From the NCBI RefSeq assembly GCF_000512695.2, contig NZ_AZRW02000017.1:1-64000 (forward strand): a stretch of DNA of 64,000 nucleotides, in the 5' to 3' direction. The position numbers and the translations under genes were made by a program. The stretch is from Pseudomonas sp. QTF5. Lineage in GTDB: Bacteria; Pseudomonadota; Gammaproteobacteria; Pseudomonadales; Pseudomonadaceae. Positions 8,633-16,884 of this stretch are shown here, one piece after another (positions within the stretch are counted from its first letter, which is position 1; the number at the start of each line of letters is the position of its first letter). The notes beneath the pieces are model-generated. The model was given only the letters and a program-made list of their open reading frames with translations, had not been told where the DNA came from and did no database searches.

Positions 8633-9844
8633 ATGTCGAAGAAATCCCGCTCAAAACTCTGGTTTCTGGTCCATAGCTGGCTGGCGCTGCCCATCTGGTT
8701 CTTTGTACTGATCGTCTGTGTAACCGGTACCCTGGCGGTAGTGAGTCAGGAAATCGTCTGGCTGGCCAATCCGCAAATGCGCGCCAGCGCGCCTTCGGAT
8801 GACGCGCCGTTGCTCAGCTATGACCAGATCATCGCCGCCATCAAAAAAGCCGAACCCCAGACGCTGGTCGAGGGCATCAGCCGCCCTGACGAGTCGCATT
8901 TCGCCCTGGATGTGGAAGTCAGTTACCCGGACGGACGCTCGGTGACGGTCTACGTCAATCCTTACAGTGGCGTCATTCAGGGCACTGCCCCGCAGTTCAA
9001 CTTCAAGGCCTTTACCCGTGCACTGCATGGCTGGTGGCTGGTGCCGTTCACCAACGGCTACAGCTGGGGCTGGTACCTGGTGTCGTTCCTCGGGCTGCCG
9101 ATGCTGGCTTCGCTGGTGACCGGGCTGGTGGTCTACAAACGGTTCTGGAAAGGCTTCTTGCGACCGACCCTGCGCTTTCGTCATGGCGCGCGGATTTTCT
9201 GGGGCGACTTTCACCGACTCAGCGGTATCTGGTCGATCTGGTTCATTGCGGTGATCTCGATCACCAGTGTCTGGTTCCTGATCAAGGCAGTTCTGTACGA
9301 TAACCAGATTTCGATTTCCACTGCACCGGTCGCACCCGTCGTCGCGCGCGAGAGCGTGCCGCTCACCGTCGATGGTGCACCGGCGCCGATGATTAGTCTG
9401 GAGCGTGCGATCCACGAGGCCAAGGAACGCATTCCCGGCCTGGAAGACAGCTCTGTCAGCCTGCCCGCCAATGCCTATAGCCACCTTTCGGTGAGCGGAC
9501 GCAGTTGGTACCCATTGATATTCCAGAGCGCCGAGGTCAACCCTTACACCGGTGATATCGCCGCCACACGTCTGCTGTCAGACCGTTCGGGTCTGGAGCT
9601 GGTGACCGAATCCATGCGACCGCTGCACACCGGCGATTTCGGCGGTATCTGGATCAAACTGATCTGGTTCTTATTCGGCCTGATCCTGAGCATGATGGTT
9701 CTCAGCGGCCTATTGATCTGGACCAAACGCACCGCCCTGGCCACGGCCAATGCCCTCAAGCGCAGCAACAAGCGTCCACGGACGGCGGTGGTCAGTCCGC
9801 CCGCCCCGGCCATGAGCCGCGAAGCCACGGAGGTCAGCCGATGA
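8633..9844 (+). CDS. fpvG: FpvG: PepSY-TM inner-membrane ferripyoverdine reductase component
   Basis: This membrane protein of about 403 residues has the PepSY-associated TM architecture: helix 1 in LWFLVHSWLALPIWFFVLIV, a periplasmic PepSY region, then helices around GWYLVSFLGLPMLASLVTG, WSIWFIAVISITSVWFLIK and FGLILSMMVLSGLLIW. Histidines at the membrane faces (HSW, HGWW, DFHRLSG) fit electron transfer. In P. aeruginosa FpvG reduces iron in ferripyoverdine in the periplasm. The next seven genes match fpvHJK-CDEF in order, which is the main reason for the name. ATG 8633 is chosen because it begins just before helix 1; its ribosome-binding site is weak. It overlaps fpvH by four bases. Confidence 0.87.
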   Translation: MSKKSRSKLWFLVHSWLALPIWFFVLIVCVTGTLAVVSQEIVWLANPQMRASAPSDDAPLLSYDQIIAAIKKAEPQTLVEGISRPDESHFALDVEVSYPDGRSVTVYVNPYSGVIQGTAPQFNFKAFTRALHGWWLVPFTNGYSWGWYLVSFLGLPMLASLVTGLVVYKRFWKGFLRPTLRFRHGARIFWGDFHRLSGIWSIWFIAVISITSVWFLIKAVLYDNQISISTAPVAPVVARESVPLTVDGAPAPMISLERAIHEAKERIPGLEDSSVSLPANAYSHLSVSGRSWYPLIFQSAEVNPYTGDIAATRLLSDRSGLELVTESMRPLHTGDFGGIWIKLIWFLFGLILSMMVLSGLLIWTKRTALATANALKRSNKRPRTAVVSPPAPAMSREATEVSR

Positions 9845-10383
9845 ACCAGGTCACAGCAGAAAAACCTCGCTCGCCGCTAAGCCGTTTCTGGCACACATGG
9901 CGCTTCCACATCAACGTGCTCCTGTTGCTGGTGCCACTGGGGTTCATGCCCAAGTACTTCGCCGACGCGGCGCTGTTTCGCGGTGACACCGGCCTGGGTC
10001 AGCGGGAGATCGGTGAAGTTCAGGTCGGTCCCTGGAGCCTGCGCCTGGCCGAATTTCGCAACGAAGCCCCCGTATCCGACGGCCCGGCCGGCCCCATCAA
10101 GTACTTCAACGCGGCGCTCTGCGACAGCTGTCGCGATCAGGTCAAGGCGACTTACCTGCGTATTGGCAAACCACGCAGCTTGCGCGCCGCCGGGGTGATT
10201 TTCTTCGGCACACCGTACCGCATGGGCGCCGGTGTCCCGGTGCCTGAAAAGACCAAAACCGACGCCGAGCTGTGGATCACCATGGAAGGCTGGGACGGCG
10301 CCATGCATCAAGCGTCCATCCCCCTGAGCCAGGCATCCCCGGCTACCCTCGCATGGCTGAACAAACAAGGAGGCAAACCATGA
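9841..10383 (+). CDS. fpvH: FpvH: membrane-anchored partner of the ferripyoverdine reductase
   Basis: This 180-residue protein has one N-terminal membrane segment (FHINVLLLLVPLGFMPKYF) and a periplasmic domain with a CDSC pair (residues near 98-101), which could bind metal or form a disulfide. Its position between FpvG and FpvJ, with ATGA overlaps at both ends, matches fpvH of P. aeruginosa, which is part of the FpvGHJK complex involved in iron release from pyoverdine. No enzymatic motif is visible, so the function is assigned by position and family. Confidence 0.8.
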   Translation: MNQVTAEKPRSPLSRFWHTWRFHINVLLLLVPLGFMPKYFADAALFRGDTGLGQREIGEVQVGPWSLRLAEFRNEAPVSDGPAGPIKYFNAALCDSCRDQVKATYLRIGKPRSLRAAGVIFFGTPYRMGAGVPVPEKTKTDAELWITMEGWDGAMHQASIPLSQASPATLAWLNKQGGKP

Positions 10384-10700
10384 TCAACGCTTTTCGCCCC
10401 GTTTTACTGGTGCTCTGCGCCGCCTTCAGCAGCAGCGCCCTGGCCCATAACCCGATGTGCGAATGCAAGGCCATCGACGACGAACAGATCCGTTGCACCG
10501 GTGGTTTCTCCGACGGCAGCGGTGCACCAGGAGTGACCCTGGACGTGATCGGCTACGACGAAAGCATTCTGGTGCCAGGCAAGCTCGGCGCCGATTCGAC
10601 CCTGACGTTCAAGAAGCCCGGCGCTGAGTTCTATGTGCTGTTCGACGCCGGTCCCGGCCATGTCGTCGAGATCGACCAAGCGGACATCGAAGCCCCATGA
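10380..10700 (+). CDS. fpvJ: FpvJ: small periplasmic protein of the ferripyoverdine reductase system
   Basis: The protein has about 106 residues with a cleavable signal peptide ending at SSALAHN. The mature part has three cysteines near its start (MCECK and RCTGG), suggesting metal or disulfide chemistry, followed by a beta-rich region. The ATG overlaps the fpvH stop codon (ATGA), and the end overlaps fpvK. In P. aeruginosa the matching gene encodes a periplasmic partner of FpvG/FpvC. Assignment rests mainly on gene order. Confidence 0.8.
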   Translation: MINAFRPVLLVLCAAFSSSALAHNPMCECKAIDDEQIRCTGGFSDGSGAPGVTLDVIGYDESILVPGKLGADSTLTFKKPGAEFYVLFDAGPGHVVEIDQADIEAP

Positions 10701-11272
10701 CTATGCCAACCACGCACGTTGTCCGCCCGGCCGGTGCCGGCCATGAAACCCTCTATGTGTTGCTGTTATGCCTGATGATCCTCGCGGTTGCCGGCTCGGT
10801 GGTCGCTTGGCGCGGAGAGTCCCATGAGGTACGCAGCGTGGGCAGCCATCAACTGGATGCCCGTCGCGATCTGAGCGCATCCGAGCAAGGTATTTACGCC
10901 GACCTGCGGGTCACGCTGGATGAAATTCATCTGTTGCGTCAGGAACAGCAAGCGCTGCCCACACCCGCCACCCTCGCCGATGAAGGTTTCGCGCCGTTTG
11001 CCCAGGATGCCAGTTCCGTCAGCCGCGGAGGCCATGCCTGGCAGTTGCTGGACACCAAGGCGTACTTCGGCCAGAGCCAGACCCCAACCGTCGCCGGCTC
11101 GTTTTTGATGCGCCTGACCGCTGAAGACGACACCGCACCGGACATCTGGCTCAACCGCGGCAACGCCCTCCCCGCTCCGAACGATCTCACCGACGCTGCG
11201 CTCAACGGCGCCGGCTGGCAGCAGATCGTCGCGCAATTCGATGCCGGGGTCACCCGCCAGCATCGGCATTGA
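10697..11272 (+). CDS. fpvK: FpvK: single-pass membrane protein of the Fpv iron-release complex (DUF6162 type)
   Basis: This 191-residue protein has one hydrophobic helix (residues about 15-37, YVLLLCLMILAVAGSVVAW) and a periplasmic remainder without catalytic motifs. Its start overlaps fpvJ by four bases. It sits directly before the metal-binding protein gene fpvC, as in P. aeruginosa, where FpvK belongs to the FpvGHJK set. A histidine-rich tail (RQHRH) ends the protein and could touch metal. Confidence 0.8.
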   Translation: MTMPTTHVVRPAGAGHETLYVLLLCLMILAVAGSVVAWRGESHEVRSVGSHQLDARRDLSASEQGIYADLRVTLDEIHLLRQEQQALPTPATLADEGFAPFAQDASSVSRGGHAWQLLDTKAYFGQSQTPTVAGSFLMRLTAEDDTAPDIWLNRGNALPAPNDLTDAALNGAGWQQIVAQFDAGVTRQHRH

Positions 11273-11307
11273 ACCCTTGCCTTCACCCGAGAGAAGACCG
11301 CTTTCCC

Positions 11308-12234
11308 ATGCCTAGTTCATCTCAACATCCTTTTTTGCGCCTGCTGCTGCTCGGCTTGCTTGCCTGTTTGCTGACCCCTTTGGCCAGTGCCGACGAAGCC
11401 AAGCGTCTGCGCATCGGCATCACCCTGCACCCTTATTACAGTTACGTGGCCAACATCGTTGGTGACAAGGCCGAAGTGGTGCCGCTGATCCCGGCCGGTT
11501 TCAATCCTCATGCCTACGAGCCACGAGCCGAAGACATCAAACGCATCGGCGGGCTGGACGTGATCGTGCTCAACGGTGTGGGTCATGACGACTTCGCCGA
11601 CCGCATGATCGCCGCCAGCGAAACCCCGAACATCAAGGTGATCGAAGCCAACGAAAACGTGCCGCTGCTGGCCGCCACCGGCGTCGCCGCCCGGGGTGCC
11701 GGCAAGGTCGTCAATCCGCATACGTTTCTGTCGATCAGCGCGTCCATTGCCCAGGTCAACAACATCGCCCGGGAACTGGGCAAGCTTGACCCGACCAACG
11801 CCAAAACCTACACCCGGAACGCCCGCGCCTACGGCAAACGCCTGCGGCAGATGCGCGCCGATGCCCTGGCAAAACTGACCCAGGCGCCAAACGCCGAGCT
11901 GCGCGTGGCCACGGTGCACGCCGCCTACGATTATTTGCTGCGCGAGTTTGGCCTGGAAGTGACCGCCGTGGTCGAGCCGGCCCATGGCATCGAACCGAGC
12001 CCCAGCCAGCTGAAAAAAACCATCGATCAACTGCGGGAACTGGACGTGAAGGTGATCTTCTCGGAGATGGATTTTCCGTCCACCTACGTCGATACCATCC
12101 AGCGTGAATCCGGGGTGAAGCTGTATCCGCTGTCGCATATTTCCTATGGCGAATACACCGCCGACAAATACGAAAAAGAAATGACCGGCAACCTCAACAC
12201 CGTGGTCCGGGCGATTCAGGAGTCCGGCGCATGA
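11308..12234 (+). CDS. fpvC: FpvC: periplasmic metal/siderophore-binding protein (ZnuA/TroA fold)
   Basis: This cluster-A1 solute-binding protein of about 308 residues has a signal peptide (hydrophobic run LRLLLLGLLACLLTPLASA). Metal-ligand candidates of the TroA fold are His in FNPHAYEP, His in VNPHTFLS, His in THAAYDY-like TVHAAYDY and Glu/Asp in FSEMDFP. In P. aeruginosa FpvC and FpvF are two binding proteins of one transporter that handles iron and apo-pyoverdine in the periplasm. ATG 11308 is preferred over an in-frame TTG at 11269. The stop overlaps the fpvD start as ATGA. Confidence 0.86.
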   Translation: MPSSSQHPFLRLLLLGLLACLLTPLASADEAKRLRIGITLHPYYSYVANIVGDKAEVVPLIPAGFNPHAYEPRAEDIKRIGGLDVIVLNGVGHDDFADRMIAASETPNIKVIEANENVPLLAATGVAARGAGKVVNPHTFLSISASIAQVNNIARELGKLDPTNAKTYTRNARAYGKRLRQMRADALAKLTQAPNAELRVATVHAAYDYLLREFGLEVTAVVEPAHGIEPSPSQLKKTIDQLRELDVKVIFSEMDFPSTYVDTIQRESGVKLYPLSHISYGEYTADKYEKEMTGNLNTVVRAIQESGA

Positions 12235-13097
12235 CGGCTAAAGAAACCATCACTGAATCCCCTGTGGGAGCGGCGGTGCGACGATTCGACTTGCTCGCGA
12301 AGAGTGAGTATCAGTCGACATCAATGTTGACTGACCCACCGCTTTCGCGAGCAAGTCGAATCGTCGCACCGCCGCTCCCACAGGTTTCGGGGCCGACCCT
12401 GGATCTCGCCGAGGTCAGCCTGACGCTGGGGCGCACGACGATCCTCGACAAGGTGACCTTTCAAGTCCAGCCCGGCAGCGTGCATGCGCTGGTCGGCCCC
12501 AACGGGGGTGGCAAGAGTTCGCTGATCAAGACCCTGCTCGGGCAGATGCCGCATCAAGGGCGCCTGAGCCTGCAATGGCCCGGCGAACCGGGAACCATCG
12601 GCTACGTGCCCCAGGCGCTGGAGTTTGATCGCGGCTTGCCGATGACCGTCGACGATTTCATGGCCGCCATGTGTCAGCGACGCCCGGCATTCCTCGGGTT
12701 GAGCAAGCATTACGCAGCGGCGATCGGCGAAGCTCTGGAGCGGGTCGGCATGCAGGACAAGCGCAAGCGGCGCATGGGCGCGCTGTCCGGCGGTGAACGC
12801 CAGCGCGTATTGTTGGCCCAAGGGCTGATTCCGGTGCCGCAGCTGCTGGTGCTCGATGAACCGATGTCAGCCCTCGATGAAGCCGGTATTCAAGTGTTCG
12901 AACGGCTGTTGGGCGACTGGCGCCAGAGCGGCATCACCGTGCTGTGGATCGAGCATGATCTGGAAGCGGTCGGGCGTCTGGCGGACCGCGTCACCGGCCT
13001 CAATCGCCGGGTGCTGTTCGATGCCACACCGAAACAGGCACTGACCCCGGAGCGATTGCTGACCTTGTTCTCAACCCATCCCCGGAGCGCTGCTTGA
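12231..13097 (+). CDS. fpvD: FpvD: ABC transporter ATPase with a REP-encoded N-terminal insert
   Basis: This 288-residue ABC ATPase has Walker A GPNGGGKSSL, Q-loop region GYVPQALEFD, signature LSGGERQRVLLAQGL, Walker B LLVLDEP and switch His in WIEHD. It powers the FpvCDEF importer. The ABC domain starts only near residue 57; residues about 11-52 are encoded by an inverted REP pair that lies within the reading frame and is unlike any ABC N-terminus. The translation start is the ATG overlapping the fpvC stop; an in-frame ATG at 12324 lies in the hairpin loop and has no ribosome-binding site. TGATG links it to fpvE. Confidence 0.86.
   Translation: MTAKETITESPVGAAVRRFDLLAKSEYQSTSMLTDPPLSRASRIVAPPLPQVSGPTLDLAEVSLTLGRTTILDKVTFQVQPGSVHALVGPNGGGKSSLIKTLLGQMPHQGRLSLQWPGEPGTIGYVPQALEFDRGLPMTVDDFMAAMCQRRPAFLGLSKHYAAAIGEALERVGMQDKRKRRMGALSGGERQRVLLAQGLIPVPQLLVLDEPMSALDEAGIQVFERLLGDWRQSGITVLWIEHDLEAVGRLADRVTGLNRRVLFDATPKQALTPERLLTLFSTHPRSAA
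12261..12384. repeat. perfect 40-bp inverted REP pair inside fpvD
   Basis: Arms 12261-12300 and 12345-12384 are exact reverse complements over 40 bases, separated by 44 bases. The outer ends read CCTGTGGGAGCGGCGGTGCG, a variant of the REP core. The pair falls within the coding frame of fpvD without a stop codon. As RNA it would form a very strong hairpin just after the fpvC-fpvD junction. Confidence 0.93.
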
Positions 13098-13996
13098 TGA
13101 GTTACGAAGCCTTTCGTTTGATGGTCCAGGGTTGGGCCTCGTCGGGTTACCTGCCGGAAGCACTGGCCTATGGTTTTGTGGTCAACGCCCTGCTCGCCGG
13201 ATTGCTGATCGGCCCGGTATTAGGCGGTTTGGGCACGTTGGTGGTGGTCAAGCGTTTCGCGTTTTTCTCCGAAGCGGTGGGTCACGCAGCGCTGACCGGT
13301 GTGGCCATCGGCATTCTGCTCGGTGAACCCTACACCGGTCCCTACGGCAGCCTGTTCGGTTACTGCCTGCTGTTCGGCATCCTGCTCAACTATTTACGCA
13401 ACCGTACGGGGCTGGCGCCGGATACTTTGATCGGCGTGTTCCTTTCCGTGTCATTGGCCTTGGGCGCCAGCCTGTTGTTGATTCTGGCGGGCAAGATCAA
13501 CGTTCACATTCTGGAAAACGTGCTGTTCGGTTCTGTGCTGACGGTCAACGGCAACGATCTGCTGGTATTGGCCATCGTCGGCTCGCTGGTGATGGCGCTG
13601 GCTCTGCCGCTGTACAACCGCATCATGCTCGCCAGTTTCAACCCGCAACTGGCAGCAGTGCGCGGTGTGGCGGTGAAGACCCTGGATTACCTGTTCGTGA
13701 TTCTGGTGACTTTAATCACGGTGGCGGCGGTGAAAGTCATCGGCGCGATTCTGGTCGGCGCCCTGTTGGTGATTCCAGCGGCAGCCGCGCGTTTGCTCAG
13801 CCAGTCACTGAAGGGTTTCTTCTGGTGTTCGGTGCTGATCGCCACGGTGAGCACACTGTGTGGAATTCTCGCGCCGATTGTCTTTGACCTGCCTATCCCG
13901 TCCGGTGCCGCGATCATTTTGGTGGCCGGTATTGCCTTCGCCCTGGCCGCCATCGCTCGCGGCATCGTCCCAAGTCTGAAAGGGAACCTCGGATAA
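13097..13996 (+). CDS. fpvE: FpvE: ABC-3 family inner-membrane permease
   Basis: This 299-residue permease of the ZnuB/TroB type has about eight or nine helices. Conserved blocks include KRFAFFSEAVGHAALTGVAIG (the coupling region of this family), ILAGKINVHILENVLFGSVL and GAILVGALLVIPAAAARLL. It would form the channel of the FpvCDEF transporter. The ATG at 13097 overlaps the fpvD stop (TGATG); one extra upstream TTG codon is possible. It is followed without gap by fpvF. Confidence 0.87.
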   Translation: MSYEAFRLMVQGWASSGYLPEALAYGFVVNALLAGLLIGPVLGGLGTLVVVKRFAFFSEAVGHAALTGVAIGILLGEPYTGPYGSLFGYCLLFGILLNYLRNRTGLAPDTLIGVFLSVSLALGASLLLILAGKINVHILENVLFGSVLTVNGNDLLVLAIVGSLVMALALPLYNRIMLASFNPQLAAVRGVAVKTLDYLFVILVTLITVAAVKVIGAILVGALLVIPAAAARLLSQSLKGFFWCSVLIATVSTLCGILAPIVFDLPIPSGAAIILVAGIAFALAAIARGIVPSLKGNLG

Positions 13997-14914
13997 ATGT
14001 CTTTTTCTCTGCGTCAATTGACCCTGGCATTGACCTTCACATTGCCCCTCTGCGGCTTGGTCAACACCCCGCTGCTCGCCGCTGACAGCGCCAAACCGTT
14101 ACGAGTGCTGGCGTCCTTGCCGATCACTTATGGTTTGGGCGAAGCCCTGCTCAAAGGCACCGATGTCAGCCTGGAGCGCGCCGCACCGGCCAATCTGCCG
14201 GGCAGCCGGCAGACCGCTTATTTCACCGGCCGCGGCGCTCCGGAGCTCAATAAGCTGGCGAGCAATGCCGATGCGGTCATCGGCCTGCGCTCGCTATGGC
14301 CGGATGACCCGCTGTACCCGAATGCCCGGCGCAGCAATATTCGTATCGTTGAAGTCGATGCTGCCCGCCCGGTGGACGGTGCCCTGCCTGGTATTGCCGT
14401 GCAGCCTGGCAGCAAGGTCGACGGTTTGAACAGTCAGCCTTGGCTGGCCAGCAACAACATGGGCCGGATGGCGGATGTCATGGCTGCAGACCTGGTGCGC
14501 CTGGCGCCAGCGGCCAAACCGAAGATCGATGCCAACCTGGCAGTGCTCAAACAGCGCTTGCTCAAGCTCAGCGCCGACAGTGAGTCACGATTGGCCAATG
14601 CCGACAACTTGAGTGTGATGAGCCTGAGCGATCATTTCGGCTACCTGACCGGTGGGCTCAACCTGGAGCTGATCGGCCTTGATGCACGGCCGGATGCCGA
14701 GTGGACGCCGGAGGCGCTCAAGCAATTGGGCGCGACGCTCAAAGACAATGACGTAGCAGTGGTGTTGCATCATCGGCAGCCATCGGACGCGGTAAAAGCG
14801 GCGATTGCCGAGGCTGGGAGTCGGTTGGTGGTGTTGAGTGTCGATGGGGCAGATCCGGTGGCCGAGTTGGAGGGGAATGTGGATTTTGTGATCAAGGGCT
14901 TGAGCGGGGTGTAA
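13997..14914 (+). CDS. fpvF: FpvF: second periplasmic binding protein of the Fpv transporter
   Basis: This 305-residue protein has a signal peptide ending near PLLAADS and a TroA-like fold (LRVLASLPITYGLGEALLKG at the start, VVLHHRQPSDAVKAA and GADPVAELEGN near the end). The ligand histidines differ from those in FpvC, which fits a different ligand: in P. aeruginosa FpvF binds pyoverdine and FpvC binds iron. The ATG directly follows the fpvE stop codon (TAAATG). An intrinsic terminator follows 50 bases later, closing the operon. Confidence 0.85.
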   Translation: MSFSLRQLTLALTFTLPLCGLVNTPLLAADSAKPLRVLASLPITYGLGEALLKGTDVSLERAAPANLPGSRQTAYFTGRGAPELNKLASNADAVIGLRSLWPDDPLYPNARRSNIRIVEVDAARPVDGALPGIAVQPGSKVDGLNSQPWLASNNMGRMADVMAADLVRLAPAAKPKIDANLAVLKQRLLKLSADSESRLANADNLSVMSLSDHFGYLTGGLNLELIGLDARPDAEWTPEALKQLGATLKDNDVAVVLHHRQPSDAVKAAIAEAGSRLVVLSVDGADPVAELEGNVDFVIKGLSGV

Positions 14915-14964
14915 CGTCAGAAACAGCGATGGCGGCCTGACAGGCAACACAAACTCCAGACCTG

Positions 14965-15002
14965 AAAAAGCCCGCTGACCGTCACCGGTTCAGCGGGCTT
15001 TT
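14965..15002. terminator. intrinsic terminator after fpvF (both directions)
   Basis: AAAAAGCCCGCTGA is followed by an 11-base loop and TCAGCGGGCTTTT. The stem is flanked by A and T runs, so it can stop transcription of the fpv operon from the left and of mbtH from the right. Confidence 0.9.
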
Positions 15003-15003
15003 C

Positions 15004-15050
15004 GTTCCCACGCTCTGCGTGGGAATGCAGCCAGAGACGCTCCGCGTCTC
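15004..15050 (-). repeat. double-hairpin interspersed repeat, copy 1
   Basis: Two adjacent small palindromes, GTTCCCACGC-TCT-GCGTGGGAA and GAGACGC-TCC-GCGTCTC, are joined by a short linker with GCAGCC. A second copy of the whole unit lies in opposite orientation between atuC and atuD. The family is distinct from the REP elements. Confidence 0.75.
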
Positions 15051-15060
15051 ACTTGACAGC

Positions 15061-15288
15061 TCAGTGAGCCACAGCCGCCTGTTCTTCCATTTTCTGGCGC
15101 AGGCTCAGTGGACGCATGTCGGTCCAGACCTCTTCGATGTAGGCCAGGCATTCCTTTTTCAGGCCGCTCTTGCCCACGGTGCGCCAGCCTTGTGGCACGG
15201 CTTTGTAGTCGGGCCAGATCGAGTATTGCTCTTCGTGGTTGACCACGACCTGAAAGAGGATGTCTTCGCGGTCGAATACTGACGTCAT
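15061..15288 (-). CDS. mbtH: MbtH-like protein, NRPS adenylation partner
   Basis: This 75-residue member of the MbtH family has the conserved pattern: [19 protein letters not shown] early on, followed by Cys, Tyr and Trp in [15 protein letters not shown]. Such proteins bind NRPS adenylation domains and are needed for their activity or solubility; here the likely partners are PvdL and the other pyoverdine synthetases. GGAGAAA precedes the chosen ATG. It lies downstream of pvdH on the same strand, and has its own iron-starvation box overlapping the pvdH stop codon. Confidence 0.94.
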   Translation of the reverse strand: MTSVFDREDILFQVVVNHEEQYSIWPDYKAVPQGWRTVGKSGLKKECLAYIEEVWTDMRPLSLRQKMEEQAAVAH

Positions 15289-15348
15289 GCTGTTTCTCCA
15301 TCGCTGTAGGGTGGGCTGCACGCCGTGCGCAGCCACTATGTAGAAGGA

Positions 15349-15372
15349 ACGTTCAAGGCACCAAAAAATTTA
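15349..15372 (-). promoter_or_regulatory. iron-starvation (PvdS) box of mbtH
   Basis: On the minus strand this reads TAAAT, 16 bases, CGT, an exact match to the core pattern recognised by PvdS. It lies 61-84 bases upstream of the mbtH start codon. The first three bases, TAA, are the stop codon of pvdH. Pattern known from pyoverdine genes; use at this site is inferred. Confidence 0.8.
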
Positions 15373-16782
15373 AAGGCTGGCAGTGGCCGCGGCCATGGCC
15401 CTGCCGAAAATCTCGGCCACCCGATCGATTTCTGCGGCAGTGATCACCAGCGGCGGCAAGAAACGCACGACACCGCCGTGGCGCCCGCCCAGCTCGAGGA
15501 TCAACCCGCGCTTGAGGCATTCGCGCTGCACCAGCGGCGCCAGACGACCGAATATCGGTGGATGGCCTTGAACGTCCGCCATGCCGCTCGGATCGACCAG
15601 CTCGACGCCCAGCATCAAGCCGCGCCCGCGAATATCGCCCAGTTGCGGGAAGCCCCGTTGCAGGACGCGCAAATGTTCGCTCAAGCGTTCGCCCATGGCC
15701 GCAGCGTGCTCGCAAACCTTGTGCTCAGTCAGGTAGCGCATCACCGCAGAGCCTGCGGCCATGGCCATCTGATTACCGCGGAAGGTCCCGGCATGGGCGC
15801 CCGGCAGCCAGGTGTCGAGCCAGTCGCGATAGACCACCACCGCCAGCGGCAGGCTGCCGCCGATGGCTTTGGACAGCACCACCACGTCCGGGATGATCCC
15901 GGCGTGCTCGAAGGCGAACATCTTGCCGGTGCGGGCAAAACCGCTCTGGATTTCATCGACGATCAACGCTACGCCGGCCTTCTCGGTGATGCGTCGCAAG
16001 CCGCGCAACCAGTCGAGATCGGCCGGGATCACCCCGCCCTCGCCCTGCACCGCTTCGACGATCACGGCAGCAGGCAATTGCACTCCAGCCTCTGGATCAT
16101 TCAGCAGGTTTTCCAGGTAATTCAGGTTGACCTGCACCCCCTGCGCGCCGCCGAGTCCGAACGGGCAACGGTAATCGTAGGGATAGGGCATAAATTGCAC
16201 ACCACTGCTGAGCAACGCACCCAACGGCTTTTTCGGCCCCAGACTGCCCATCAGGCTCAGCGCGCCCTGGCTCATGCCGTGGTAACCGCCCTGGAACGAC
16301 AACACGGTGCTGCGCCCGGTGGCGGTGCGCACCAGTTTCAGCGCGGCTTCAACGGCGTCGGTGCCGGTGGGGCCGCAGAACTGAATTTTGGCTTCAACGG
16401 CCAATGCTGGCGGCAACAGATCGAACAGATCCTGGACAAACTGATCCTTGACCGGCGTGGTCAGGTCGAGGGTATGCAGCGGCAGCTCATCGGTCAGCAC
16501 TTGCTGGATCGCTTCGATCACCACCGGATGGTTGTGCCCCAGGGCCAGAGTGCCCGCGCCGGCCAGGCAATCGATGAAACTGCGGCCTTCGACGTCCTCG
16601 ACATAAATGCCCTTGGCACGCTTGAGTGCCAAGGGAATGCGTCGCGGGTAGCTACGGGCATTCGATTCCTGCTGGCTCTGACGGGCCAGCAATGGCGATT
16701 CGTTGAACTGATACAGCGTTTCGGCAGGCGTCGGGACGATCCGGGCCGGCTGATCTTCGATAAGGCTGGTAGCGACTGACAT
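15370..16782 (-). CDS. pvdH: PvdH: L-2,4-diaminobutyrate:2-oxoglutarate aminotransferase
   Basis: This class III PLP aminotransferase of about 470 residues makes L-2,4-diaminobutyrate from aspartate semialdehyde and glutamate, the building block PvdL adds third. Recognisable blocks are CLAGAGTLALGHNHP, FCGPTGTDAVEAALKL, FQGGYHGMS, IVDEIQSGFARTG and VLSKAIGGSLPLA with the PLP-binding Lys. Length matches the known PvdH enzymes. ATG 16782 has GAGGGA upstream; the earlier in-frame start would add 12 residues. An iron-starvation box lies about 100 bases upstream, and mbtH follows. Confidence 0.93.
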   Translation of the reverse strand: MSVATSLIEDQPARIVPTPAETLYQFNESPLLARQSQQESNARSYPRRIPLALKRAKGIYVEDVEGRSFIDCLAGAGTLALGHNHPVVIEAIQQVLTDELPLHTLDLTTPVKDQFVQDLFDLLPPALAVEAKIQFCGPTGTDAVEAALKLVRTATGRSTVLSFQGGYHGMSQGALSLMGSLGPKKPLGALLSSGVQFMPYPYDYRCPFGLGGAQGVQVNLNYLENLLNDPEAGVQLPAAVIVEAVQGEGGVIPADLDWLRGLRRITEKAGVALIVDEIQSGFARTGKMFAFEHAGIIPDVVVLSKAIGGSLPLAVVVYRDWLDTWLPGAHAGTFRGNQMAMAAGSAVMRYLTEHKVCEHAAAMGERLSEHLRVLQRGFPQLGDIRGRGLMLGVELVDPSGMADVQGHPPIFGRLAPLVQRECLKRGLILELGGRHGGVVRFLPPLVITAAEIDRVAEIFGRAMAAATASL

Positions 16783-16884
16783 CTCTCGATCCCTCAATAC
16801 GCTGTTGATAGTGACCAAAACTGCACACCGGGCAGGTGCGCGTTCCGGTCACGGGGCGCACTTGCAGGTTTTCCTGTTCTGGAA

